Positions 8,385-16,559 of a stretch of DNA of 55,469 bases are shown piece after piece. Where the stretch lies: the NCBI GenBank assembly GCA_017996395.1, contig JAGOHA010000004.1:1-55469 (forward strand), given 5' to 3'. The DNA is from Acidobacteriota bacterium (GTDB lineage: Bacteria > Acidobacteriota > JAAYUB01). A program made the position numbers and the translations under genes. The notes below the pieces were generated by a model that saw nothing but the letters and a program-made list of their open reading frames with translations, did no database searches and was not told the origin of the DNA. The stretch's first letter is position 1. Each line of letters begins with the position of its first letter.

Positions 8385-10220
8385 TCAGCGGCGCGGGAGA
8401 GGTCTGGCGCCGTCCGGGGCATCCTTCTCGGGGGGCGGAAAGGGGATGTGGACGATTCCTATGACCGGAATCGCGCTGCCGTCCGGCGAGCGGGTGGGCT
8501 CGAAACGCCAATGGCGCGTCGCTTCGGCATAGAGCAGCGCCACGTTGGGGGGGCATGGCGACGGCTGGGGCGTGGCCCGGACGACTGCGCCGGTCTCGTC
8601 CACCAGCAACTCGATCGGGACAAGACAGCTGATTTTGACAAATCGGGTGAGCGAGCGGATGCGCTGCCGCACATGGGGCGGCGGCGTATAGTCGCGCAAC
8701 CGGGCCCGCAATTCCGGTTCGCTGAGGCGCAGAGGGTCCCGCCGCGCGGACTCTTCCGCCGGCGCCGGGGCGGTGTCGGTCGCGGGAGTGACGGACGGCG
8801 GTGCGGCCGGCTGGGAGGTGCTCCCGGTCGGAGCGGAGACCGGTGCCGGCGGCTTGGCCGTGGTGTCCGGTGTGCGGGCGGTTGCTGACGTCGATGGGCG
8901 GATCGGATCGGCCGCTGCGGTGGCCGCTGGCGGCGGAACGGGTTTGGCGTCGGCGCCGGCCGTCGGTGTCGCCGGCTGCGATTCGGCCGCGGGCGATGCA
9001 ACAACCGGTGCGGTGAACCGCCCGGAGTCGGCGGGCGTCGGCTGGAACATCCAATAGCCGATCACCGCGGCGGCGGTCAAGAGCACCGCTGCGGCGATGC
9101 CGGCCGCGATCGGAACCCATGGCCGGCGGGTTGGAGTCGGTGGCGGTGGTGCGATGGCCAGGGTGGCGGACGCACCCGTGTCGGCGACGCGTCTGGACAC
9201 TTTTACGGGAGCCGGCATGGCCAGGGTGGGATCGGATTCGGCTATCGGAGCGGCGGGCAATCCCCGCAACAGCGACTGGAATTCGGCGATGGACCGGGGA
9301 CGGGACGCCGGTTCGGTGGCCAGCGCCCGCAGAACGGCCCGGCAGAAATGGGGCGACAGGCCGGGCTGGGTCGTGTCCGGCGGCGTCAGCGTATCGCCCT
9401 TCTCCCGCTCCAGTGCGTCGGGCGGGACCTGGCGGGTGACCATGTAATAGAGCGTGGCCGCGCAGGCGTAGATGTCGGTCCACGGTCCCTGTTCGCCTCG
9501 CCGATGGTACTGTTCGTACGGGGCGAATCCGGGCGTCAGGATGACCGACAAGCTCCGGCTCTTCTCCCCCATGGCCAGGCGGGCGGCGCCGAAATCGAGC
9601 AGGATCGGCTGCCGGGCTGCGGTCAGGTAGATGTTCTGGGGCTTGATGTCCCGGTGCAGGAATCCCTGGCTGTGGACGACGCCGACTCCGTCGAGGATGG
9701 GCATCATGACGTCCAGCGCCTGCTGTTCGGTGAGCGGCTGATCCAGCCGCTCGAGGAATTCGGCGAGCGAGATCCCCTCGATGTAGTCCATGACCAGGTA
9801 GGCGGTGGCGTTTTCCTGGAAGTACGCGCGCACCCGGACCACCCGCGGGTGGTTGAACTTGGCCAGGGTGCGGGCTTCCTGGAGAAACTGCTCCAGCCCG
9901 TAGGTGAAGCTCTCGGTGTCATCCTGGCTGTGCAGGACCACGGTCCGGTGGTCATCGTCGCGGCCGGCCATGTCGCGGGGCAGGTACTCCTTGATCGCGA
10001 CGCGGGTCTCGAGGCTGAGGTCGTACCCGAGGTAGGTGATGCCGAACCCGCCGGGTCGGCCCAGGACGCGGCCGACGAGGTAGTTGTCCCGCAGCAGGGA
10101 ACGCGGCGGCAAGGCGATGGGGCTGGTCCGGGAGCGTTCATCGTAACCGCAGGCGGGGCAGAGCGGCGCCGTACCCTTCTCATGGAAGCAGCCGGGGCAG
10201 TAGCTTTCGATCGTGCCCAT
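8385..10220 (-). CDS. Serine/threonine protein kinase with zinc-ribbon N-terminus and TonB-like C-terminus
   Basis: About 611 residues. I chose the ATG at 10220 because GGAGAGG precedes it; an in-frame ATG 42 bp upstream has no such site. The N-terminus carries two CxxC pairs ('CPGCFHEKGTAPLCPACGY'), a zinc-ribbon-like element. A complete Hanks-type kinase domain follows: glycine loop 'GRPGGFGITY', lysine in 'VAIKEYLP', 'HRDIKPQN' (about residue 188), 'DFGAAR', and 'TPGFAPYEQY' in the activation segment. A single transmembrane helix near residue 377 ('IAAGIAAAVLLTAAAVIGYW') is followed by a long Pro/Ala/Thr-rich linker. The last 100 residues ('VPIELLVDETGAVVRA', 'HWRFEPTRSPDGSAIPV') resemble a TonB C-terminal domain. 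Kinase in the cytoplasm and TonB-like domain in the periplasm is the expected topology. Confidence 0.88.
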   Translation of the reverse strand: MGTIESYCPGCFHEKGTAPLCPACGYDERSRTSPIALPPRSLLRDNYLVGRVLGRPGGFGITYLGYDLSLETRVAIKEYLPRDMAGRDDDHRTVVLHSQDDTESFTYGLEQFLQEARTLAKFNHPRVVRVRAYFQENATAYLVMDYIEGISLAEFLERLDQPLTEQQALDVMMPILDGVGVVHSQGFLHRDIKPQNIYLTAARQPILLDFGAARLAMGEKSRSLSVILTPGFAPYEQYHRRGEQGPWTDIYACAATLYYMVTRQVPPDALEREKGDTLTPPDTTQPGLSPHFCRAVLRALATEPASRPRSIAEFQSLLRGLPAAPIAESDPTLAMPAPVKVSRRVADTGASATLAIAPPPPTPTRRPWVPIAAGIAAAVLLTAAAVIGYWMFQPTPADSGRFTAPVVASPAAESQPATPTAGADAKPVPPPAATAAADPIRPSTSATARTPDTTAKPPAPVSAPTGSTSQPAAPPSVTPATDTAPAPAEESARRDPLRLSEPELRARLRDYTPPPHVRQRIRSLTRFVKISCLVPIELLVDETGAVVRATPQPSPCPPNVALLYAEATRHWRFEPTRSPDGSAIPVIGIVHIPFPPPEKDAPDGARPLPRR

Positions 10221-10564
10221 GAACCTCTCCCGGACCGGTGAATCCGCTCCGGCCCTCCGCATCGTCGCGGTGCGATCATGCGCCGGAAACGCCGGGCGGC
10301 GGCGACGTTTCCGCCCGACGCGATCATCGGAACCGCTCGTTGATCCTAAGACGGCGGCACGGGCCGCAGGCCGGTCATCATCTTAGCATAGAGCATGCGA
10401 TCCGCCTAGCTGCAACCCCGGCGAGCCGGTTCGGTGACCGGCAGCCGGTGCAGTCGACTATAATTGATCCATCAGGCCCGGGTTTGACTTAAGTCAAAGT
10501 CAATGTTCCGTAGAGCATCTAAGATGAGCCCCGAAAGCGAGACATTACAAATGCGGAGGCGACA
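10221..10564 (+). promoter_or_regulatory. Intergenic region with putative Crp/Fnr-type operator and promoter for hcp
   Basis: This is a 344-bp divergent gap. A perfect 16-bp palindrome TTTGACTTAAGTCAAA lies at 10483-10498, giving TTGAC-N4-GTCAA, the spacing of Crp/Fnr-family sites (compare Fnr TTGAT-N4-ATCAA). Hcp genes in many anaerobes are controlled by HcpR, Dnr or Fnr proteins. If the site is centred at -41.5, the start is near 10532, and a TAAGAT hexamer sits exactly where the -10 should be (10520-10525). This fits a class II activated promoter. Another TATAAT occurs at 10459-10464, without a good -35. No gene or RNA structure is convincing in the remainder (10221-10450). Confidence 0.6.
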
Positions 10565-12229
10565 ATGAGTATGTTTTGTTATCAGTGTGAACAGACGGCC
10601 CAGGGCAGCGGTTGCACCAAGGCCGGCGTGTGCGGCAAGGATGCGGATACCGCCACCCTTCAGGACCTGCTGCTTTACGTCACCAAAGGACTGGCGATGT
10701 ACGCCCACCGGCTCCGGCCGCTCGGGGTACGTGACCGGCAGTACGATTTGGCGGTCATCGAGGCGCTGTTCACCACCGTGACCAACGTCAACTTCGATCC
10801 GACACGGCTGGAGTCCATGATCCGGAAAGTCGCCGGATTGCGGGACCGGGCTCGGGATGCGTACGCGGCGGCCTGCCGGCAGGCCGGCCGGACTCCCGAG
10901 AGCTTGGGTGATCCGGCCTGCCTGGTCCCCGCTGCCAGCCGCGGCGAGATGCTCCAGCAGGGGGCGCAGATCGGCATCCAGCGCCGGCTGGGTGCCCGGA
11001 GCCAGGACCTGGTGGGTATCGAGGAGCTCATCACCTACGGCCTGAAAGGCATGGCGGCTTATGCCGATCACGCGTTGATCCTGGGCCAGGAAGACGAGGC
11101 GGTTTTCGCCTTCTTCCATGAGGCGCTGGACGCACTGACCCGGCCGGACCCGAAGACCGATGCGCTGCTGGCGCTGGCGCTGCGGGTGGGCGAGGTCAAC
11201 ATCCGGGTCATGGAACTCCTGGATGCGGCCAACACGGGCGCGTACGGCCACCCCGAGCCCACCCGGGTGCGCATCCACCCGCTCAAGGGCAAGGCCATCC
11301 TGGTGTCTGGCCACGATCTGAAGGACCTTGACGCCCTGCTGCAGCAGACTGCGGGGACGGGAATCCGCGTGTACACCCACGGCGAGATGCTGCCGGCGCT
11401 GGCCTACCCCGGCTTGAAAAAGTACCCGCACCTGGCGGGCAATTACGGCGGGGCCTGGCAGGATCAGCGGCAGGAATTCGATGCCTTCCCGGGCGCCATC
11501 CTGATGACCACCAACTGCATCCAGAAACCGAAGGAAACCTACTTCAACCGGATTTTCACCACGGGCCTGGTGGCCTGGCCGGGGGTGACCCACATCGCCG
11601 ATCGGAACTTCGCGCCGGTCATTGCGGCGGCCCAGGCGGCGCCCGGTTTTGCGGCGGACGGCCCCGACGACTCCATCTGGGTGGGCTTCGGCCACAACGC
11701 CGTGCTCGGCGTGGCGGACAAGGTGATCGAAGCCGTCCAGAAGGGCGCCATCCGGCATTTCTTCCTCATCGGCGGCTGCGACGGCGCCAAATCCGGGCGG
11801 AACTACTACACCCAGTTCGCCCAGGCGGTGCCCAAGGACTGCATGATCCTCACCCTGGCCTGCGGCAAGTACCGGTTCAATAAACTGGATTTCGGCGATA
11901 TCGGCGGCATCCCGCGCCTGCTCGATGTGGGCCAGTGCAACGACGCGTTCTCCGCGGTCAAGATCGCCGGTGCACTGGCAGCGGCCTTCAAAACCGATGT
12001 GAACGGCCTGCCGCTGTCCCTGATCCTGTCCTGGTACGAGCAGAAGGCCGTGGTGATCCTGCTGTCGCTGCTGCACCTGGGCATCCGCAACATCCGCCTG
12101 GGCCCGACTCTGCCCGCCTTCGTGACGCCGGCCGTCCTCCAGGTGCTGGTGGACAAGTTCGCCATCCGTCCCGTCGGGACGGTGGAAGAAGACCTGGTTG
12201 CGATTCTGGGCGCGGCGCCGACGGCCTAA
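10565..12229 (+). CDS. hcp: Hydroxylamine reductase / hybrid cluster protein
   Basis: 554 residues, the family's usual length. The N-terminus has Cys at residues 5, 8, 17 and 23 (C-x2-C-x8-C-x5-C), the class I pattern for a cubane [4Fe-4S] cluster seen in strict anaerobes rather than the enterobacterial spacing. Segments that hold the hybrid Fe-S-O cluster are present: 'GHDLKDL', 'HGEMLPALAYPGLKK', 'TTNCIQKP', 'GGCDGAKSGRNYYT' and 'LACGKYRFNK'. Hcp reduces hydroxylamine in vitro and is now mostly seen as an NO reductase/S-nitrosylation enzyme protecting anaerobes from nitrosative stress. GGAGG precedes the ATG by 5 bp. An upstream Crp/Fnr-type palindrome and a downstream terminator make it a single-gene unit. 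No hcr reductase gene is adjacent. Confidence 0.96.
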   Translation: MSMFCYQCEQTAQGSGCTKAGVCGKDADTATLQDLLLYVTKGLAMYAHRLRPLGVRDRQYDLAVIEALFTTVTNVNFDPTRLESMIRKVAGLRDRARDAYAAACRQAGRTPESLGDPACLVPAASRGEMLQQGAQIGIQRRLGARSQDLVGIEELITYGLKGMAAYADHALILGQEDEAVFAFFHEALDALTRPDPKTDALLALALRVGEVNIRVMELLDAANTGAYGHPEPTRVRIHPLKGKAILVSGHDLKDLDALLQQTAGTGIRVYTHGEMLPALAYPGLKKYPHLAGNYGGAWQDQRQEFDAFPGAILMTTNCIQKPKETYFNRIFTTGLVAWPGVTHIADRNFAPVIAAAQAAPGFAADGPDDSIWVGFGHNAVLGVADKVIEAVQKGAIRHFFLIGGCDGAKSGRNYYTQFAQAVPKDCMILTLACGKYRFNKLDFGDIGGIPRLLDVGQCNDAFSAVKIAGALAAAFKTDVNGLPLSLILSWYEQKAVVILLSLLHLGIRNIRLGPTLPAFVTPAVLQVLVDKFAIRPVGTVEEDLVAILGAAPTA

Positions 12230-12290
12230 CGGATCGACATGGCGACAACCGGTCCCGCCCGTCCGGGCGGGAGCGGGCGTCCGCATTCCA

Positions 12291-12320
12291 CCGCCGGGGT
12301 CGTCCCCGGCGGTTTTTTTT
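12291..12320 (+). terminator. Intrinsic terminator after hcp
   Basis: A 9-bp GC-only stem (12291-12299 with 12304-12312), loop TCGT, is followed by eight T residues (12313-12320). A second GC-rich inverted repeat lies just upstream (12254-12271) and may strengthen it. Confidence 0.9.
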
Positions 12321-12328
12321 GAAAATGA

Positions 12329-12357
12329 TTGCCTCACCCTACCATCATCGTTATGAT
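12329..12357 (+). promoter_or_regulatory. Sigma-70 promoter for gatE-gatD
   Basis: TTGCCT (12329-12334) and TATGAT (12352-12357) with a 17-bp spacer. They start directly after the hcp terminator and about 58 nt before the chosen gatE ATG. The promoter overlaps the most upstream in-frame ATG (12329), which argues against that start. Confidence 0.6.
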
Positions 12358-12421
12358 GGCGGGGTGTGCACGACTCGGCCTGCCCCATGCGTTTCCGGAT
12401 TCCAACCAGGGAGATACGGTC

Positions 12422-14404
12422 ATGAGTATGACCCCCGCTGATCCGCCTTCCGCCGCGCCCGATCTCCAGGCACTCCTCGATTTCGAATTCAAGCCGTTCG
12501 CCGAAATGACCGATGCGGACTATCACCGCATCGGGTTCCGCTCCGGTCTCGAGATTCACCAGCAACTCCTCACGGACAAGAAACTCTTCTGCCGATGCCC
12601 CGCCGGCAGATACAGCGACCACTACCACGCCGAGGTCCTCCGCCACATGCGCCCGACGCTGTCCGAGCTCGGTGAGTACGACGGCACCGCCCTGATGGAG
12701 TTCAAGACCCACAAGGAGATCATCTACCGGATCAACCGCAACACGGTCTGCACCTATGAGATCGACGACACGCCGCCGTTCGAGCTCAACGAAGACGCGC
12801 TCGAGATCGCCCTGGGCATCGCCATGCTGTACCGGTGTTCCATGGTGGACGAGATCCACATCGCCCGCAAGCAGTACCTCGACGGCAGCATCCCCACCGG
12901 GTTCCAGCGGACGACCATCGTCGGCGTCAACGGCCGGATCCCGTTCAAGGACCGGGAGGTGCGGATCGTCCAGCTCGGGCTCGAGGAGGACGCCTGCCGG
13001 GAGGTGAGCGACGTCGGCCACCGGCGGGTGTACCTGACCGACCGCCTGGGCATGCCCCTCATCGAAACGGTCACCGGGCCGGACATGCGCACGCCCCTCG
13101 AAGTGGCCCAGGTGGGTGAGATCTGCCGCCGGCTGGTGCGCAGCACCGGCTGGGTGCGCACGGGAATCGGCGCCGCCCGGCAGGATGTGAACGTCAGCGT
13201 CACCGACGGCACGCGGATCGAGATCAAGGGCGTGCCGCGCATCCCCAACATCCCGCTGCTGACCTACCACGAGGCGATGCGCCAGTGGAGCCTGCTGCGG
13301 CTGCGGGCCGAGCTGCACCGGCGCGGCGTGACCGCGGCCACCTTCGCGACCCGGACGACGGAGGTGACCCGCAGCCTCCGCAAGACACGCTTCCAGCCCA
13401 TCCGGACGGCCATCGCCGAAGGGAAGGTGGTGTTCGGCGTGAACCTGGTGGGCTTCCGCGACCTGCTGCGCTGGCCCACCCAGACCGACACCGCGTTCTC
13501 CCGGGAGATCTCCGACCGCGTGCGGGTGATCGCCTGCCTGACCACGCTGCCCAATATCGTGCACAGCGACAGCCAGAGCGAGACCCTGGCGGCCGCCGAG
13601 TGGCACGAGATCAAGAAGGCCACCGGCGCCGGCGACAACGACGCCGTCGTCGTGGTGTGGGGCCCGCCCACCGACGTCGAGACGGGCGCCCGGGAGATCG
13701 CCATCCGGGCGCGCGAAGCCACGGTCGGGATCCCGTCGGAAACCCGGCAGGCCCTCCGGGACGGGACCAACGGCTTCGAGCGGATCCTCCCCGGCCCCGA
13801 CCGCATGTACCCGGACACCGACCTGCCCCCCAAACGCATCGCCGGCGAGCGGCTGGAGCGGATCCGCCGGAACCTGCCGGCGTACTACTGGACGCGCGAG
13901 GCATGGTGCCGGACGTTGGGGGTGCCCGAGGACGTGGTGCGGCCCCTGGCCATCTCGCCCCAGTGGGATCTGTTCGAAAAGGTTGTTCGGGAGTGGGGGC
14001 TGCCGCCGGTTCTGGTTGCCGTGGCTCTCGTCCAGCTGCCCAAGCGGCTCAAGCGGAAGCGCCTTTCGACGGCGCAGCTGACAACCGCCGATTTCGAAGG
14101 GATCCTGGCCGCGCACCGCAGCGGCCGGCTGGCCCGCGAAGGGATTCTGCCCGCCCTCGTCCGCGCGGCCGAAGCCGCACGATTTGAACCCGGGCAGCTG
14201 CCGCCGCCGCTGCCGGCGGACGGCGTCGAGACGGCGATCTCCCGCGGCCTGGCCCGCGTGAAGGAGCTGGCCGTCCCCACAGCGGGGCAGCGGTTCCGGG
14301 CGGCCATGGCTCTGGTCATGCGGGAGTTGGACGGACGCGCGCCTGGCGCCGGGGTGGCCGGGCGCCTCGCGGCCCGGCTGCAGGAGGATATCCATGAGCG
14401 CTGA
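12422..14404 (+). CDS. gatE: Glutamyl-tRNA(Gln) amidotransferase subunit E
   Basis: About 660 residues from the ATG at 12422, which has AGGGAGA 7 bp upstream. The opening 'GLEIHQQLLTDKKLFCRCP' is the GatE version of the GatB/GatE kinase signature, and 'EIDDTPPFELNEDALEIALG' and 'IKGVPRIPNIPLLTYHEAMR' follow. The middle (about residues 290-420) corresponds to the AspRS-like insertion that distinguishes GatE from bacterial GatB; 'PGPDRMYPDTDLPP' marks the return to the cradle domain; the last 200 residues form the tRNA-binding helical and tail domains. GatE phosphorylates Glu-tRNA(Gln) and receives ammonia from GatD. Overlap of 11 bp with gatD. GatDE is regarded as an archaeal enzyme, so its presence here is unusual. 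Confidence 0.93.
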   Translation: MSMTPADPPSAAPDLQALLDFEFKPFAEMTDADYHRIGFRSGLEIHQQLLTDKKLFCRCPAGRYSDHYHAEVLRHMRPTLSELGEYDGTALMEFKTHKEIIYRINRNTVCTYEIDDTPPFELNEDALEIALGIAMLYRCSMVDEIHIARKQYLDGSIPTGFQRTTIVGVNGRIPFKDREVRIVQLGLEEDACREVSDVGHRRVYLTDRLGMPLIETVTGPDMRTPLEVAQVGEICRRLVRSTGWVRTGIGAARQDVNVSVTDGTRIEIKGVPRIPNIPLLTYHEAMRQWSLLRLRAELHRRGVTAATFATRTTEVTRSLRKTRFQPIRTAIAEGKVVFGVNLVGFRDLLRWPTQTDTAFSREISDRVRVIACLTTLPNIVHSDSQSETLAAAEWHEIKKATGAGDNDAVVVVWGPPTDVETGAREIAIRAREATVGIPSETRQALRDGTNGFERILPGPDRMYPDTDLPPKRIAGERLERIRRNLPAYYWTREAWCRTLGVPEDVVRPLAISPQWDLFEKVVREWGLPPVLVAVALVQLPKRLKRKRLSTAQLTTADFEGILAAHRSGRLAREGILPALVRAAEAARFEPGQLPPPLPADGVETAISRGLARVKELAVPTAGQRFRAAMALVMRELDGRAPGAGVAGRLAARLQEDIHER

Positions 14405-15782
14405 CGACAGCTACAAGGGCTACCGCGGCGAGGCCTTGGCCGTGTTGAAGGGATTCAACGCCATGGTCTGGAGCGATGTCGAAGTCCATAGCTCGCAGGG
14501 CGTCTTCATCGGCATCATCCTGCCCCGTTCGGAAACCGCGGACCCGTACCATATCGTGCTCAAGCTCCGCAACGGGTACAACGTGGGCATCGCCGCCGCC
14601 GGCATCTCGAACATCGTCATCGCCGGCCGCAAGGAAGCCCACTACAAGATCCCCGAGAAGGACTTCCCCTTCGATCCGAAGAAACCCCGGGTCAAGCTCC
14701 TGGGCACCGGCGGCACCATCGCCAGCCGACTGGACTACCGCACCGGCGCCGTCATCCCGGCCTTTTCGCCCGGTGAACTCTACGGATCGGTCCCCGAGCT
14801 GGCCGACATCTGCAACCTGGAAACCGAGAAACTCTACGGCGTGTTCAGCGAGAACATGGGGCCGGAGCAGTGGCGGGGCACCGCCGAAGCCATCGGCCGC
14901 GAAATCGCCAAGGGGGTCCAGGGGATCGTCATCGGGCACGGCACCGACACGATGCACCACACCGCCGCCATCCTCTCGTTCATGGTCCAGGATTCGCCGG
15001 TGCCCATCGTGATGGTGGGGTCGCAGCGCTCCAGCGACCGGCCGTCGTCCGATGCAGCGCTGAACTTGATGCACAGCGTCAAGGCCGCCGCCGAGGGCGA
15101 CCTGGCGGAAGTGATGGTCTGCATGTTCGGGCCCACCTCCGACGAGTACGGCTTGCTCCACCGGGGGACGCGCGTGCGCAAAATGCACTCCAGCTACCGG
15201 TCCACATTCCGCACCATCGGCGACATCCCGCTGGCCATGGTCAGCCGGGAGAAAATCACCCCGCTGCGCCCCGACTTCAAGCCGCGCCGGCGGGACCGAA
15301 ACGTGACCATCAACACGGCGTTCGAAGAGATGGTGTCCATTGTCTACTACTATCCCAACATGCGGCCGGACATCATCGACTCGCTCATCGACAACGGCTA
15401 CCGGGGCATCATCATCGCCGGCACCGGGCTCGGCCACGTCAACAAGCCGCTCTACCCGGCCCTGAAGCGGGCGAAGGAGAAACAGATCGCCGTCTACATG
15501 ACCGTGCAGACGCTGTGGGGCTACGTCCAGATGTACGTCTACGACACGGGGCGCGACATGATGGAGCTGGGCGTCGTGCCCATGGCCAACATGCTCCCCG
15601 AGGTGGCGTACGTGAAACTGGGCTGGGCGTTGGGGCAGACGAGCGACCTGGCGGAAGTCCGGCGGATCATGTACACGCCCATCGCCGGGGAGATCACCGA
15701 GCGCGAGCCCTGCAACGGCTACCTCGTCTTCCAGGGCGGGATCCCCGAAGTGGAGGAGTTCATCTCCCGCTATCACCGTTGA
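14394..15782 (+). CDS. gatD: Glutamyl-tRNA(Gln) amidotransferase subunit D (asparaginase-type glutaminase)
   Basis: 462 residues: an approximately 95-residue N-terminal domain absent from ordinary L-asparaginases, then a type I asparaginase fold. The two catalytic threonine motifs are 'LLGTGGTIASRLDYRTG' and 'GHGTDTMHHTAA'. The N-terminal domain and direct linkage to gatE separate GatD from AnsA. GatD releases ammonia from glutamine and channels it to GatE for Glu-tRNA(Gln) to Gln-tRNA(Gln) conversion. AGGAGGA precedes the ATG at 14394, inside the gatE 3' end, so the two subunits are translationally coupled. Base composition looks like that of neighbouring genes, so any transfer is old or from a compositionally similar donor. 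Confidence 0.93.
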   Translation: MSADDSYKGYRGEALAVLKGFNAMVWSDVEVHSSQGVFIGIILPRSETADPYHIVLKLRNGYNVGIAAAGISNIVIAGRKEAHYKIPEKDFPFDPKKPRVKLLGTGGTIASRLDYRTGAVIPAFSPGELYGSVPELADICNLETEKLYGVFSENMGPEQWRGTAEAIGREIAKGVQGIVIGHGTDTMHHTAAILSFMVQDSPVPIVMVGSQRSSDRPSSDAALNLMHSVKAAAEGDLAEVMVCMFGPTSDEYGLLHRGTRVRKMHSSYRSTFRTIGDIPLAMVSREKITPLRPDFKPRRRDRNVTINTAFEEMVSIVYYYPNMRPDIIDSLIDNGYRGIIIAGTGLGHVNKPLYPALKRAKEKQIAVYMTVQTLWGYVQMYVYDTGRDMMELGVVPMANMLPEVAYVKLGWALGQTSDLAEVRRIMYTPIAGEITEREPCNGYLVFQGGIPEVEEFISRYHR

Positions 15783-15926
15783 CGGAACCGCCCGCCGGAC
15801 CGCGGGCGCACCGGCCGCACATGGCGAGGCCAGGGCCGGTCGCGACGGCAGCCTGAATCCATCCGAGCCGGACTGAATCTGTTGTACGTGAACCGGGCGC
15901 CGACGCGCCTCGGCAAGGAGGTTCCT

Positions 15927-16415
15927 ATGATGAAGAAAGTCACGCTCCTGCTCGCGATGCTGGTTGCGCTGTCGGTGCTGGCGCCGGCGCTCCGCGCCCA
16001 CTGCGAGATCCCGTGCGGCATCTACGGCGACGAGCTGCGGGTCCAGGCGATCGCCGAGGACATCGATACCGTGGAGAAATCCATGCAGCAGATCGTCCAG
16101 CTCTCGGCGCAGGGAGAGAAGAACTACAACCAGCTGGTGCGATGGGTCGTGAACAAGGAGACGCACGCCGGCTACATCCAGGAGACCGTCGCCCAGTATT
16201 TCCTCACCCAGCGAATCAAGCCGGCGGATGCGACAAACGCAGAAGCGCACGCCCGGTACATCCGGCAACTGACCCTGTTGCACGAAATGCTCATCGTGGC
16301 GATGCAGGCCAAGCAGAGCACGGATCTGAGCCGCGTGGCGCGATTGCGCGAACTGCTGGAATCATTCCGCAAAGCCTATTTTGGCGAGTCGGTGACCCAC
16401 GGCCACCATCACTGA
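15927..16415 (+). CDS. sodN: Superoxide dismutase [Ni] with Sec signal peptide
   Basis: 162 residues from ATG 15927 (AAGGAGG at 15915-15921). Residues 1-24 are a classic signal peptide (MMKK, a Leu-rich core, ending 'APALRA'). Cleavage after 'LRA' leaves HCEIPCGIYG, matching the nickel hook of Ni-SOD (HCDLPCGVY). In that enzyme the N-terminal amine, His1, Cys2 and Cys6 bind nickel and the Pro-Cys-Gly-x-Tyr context is conserved. The remaining helical domain ('YNQLVRWVVNKETHAGYIQE') fits the four-helix Ni-SOD fold, and the tail ends HGHHH. In actinobacteria a short propeptide is removed by SodX; here the signal peptidase itself could expose the hook. No sodX-like gene is adjacent. It would dismutate superoxide in the periplasm. 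Confidence 0.9.
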   Translation: MMKKVTLLLAMLVALSVLAPALRAHCEIPCGIYGDELRVQAIAEDIDTVEKSMQQIVQLSAQGEKNYNQLVRWVVNKETHAGYIQETVAQYFLTQRIKPADATNAEAHARYIRQLTLLHEMLIVAMQAKQSTDLSRVARLRELLESFRKAYFGESVTHGHHH

Positions 16416-16559
16416 CGCAGCGTCCGCCATAACGATATATTTGAATCGAGATCCGAGCCCGGGTTCCGCTGTAAACCGCGCTGCATCCATCTGTTCGGCG
16501 AGAGACCGCAGGTTGATGTTTCCACTTGACCTGTATTGGGAAAACAGTATAATTAAAAC

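Noticed and set aside
10238..10492. 84-codon plus-strand frame in the hcp upstream gap
   Set aside because: No ribosome binding site, no family features, and it ends inside the Crp/Fnr-type palindrome region.
12329..12421. Longer gatE start at 12329
   Set aside because: The ATG overlaps the -35 of the inferred promoter and adds residues not seen in GatE; ATG 12422 has a ribosome binding site.
10472..14395. 1307-codon open frame on the minus strand opposite hcp and gatE
   Set aside because: It is antisense to two well-conserved genes, has His/Gln/Arg/Gly-rich low-complexity composition typical of the mirror frame of GC-rich codons, and shows no domain.
14394..15782. Simple L-asparaginase (AnsA) instead of GatD
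   Set aside because: The extra N-terminal domain of about 95 residues and overlap with gatE fit GatD.
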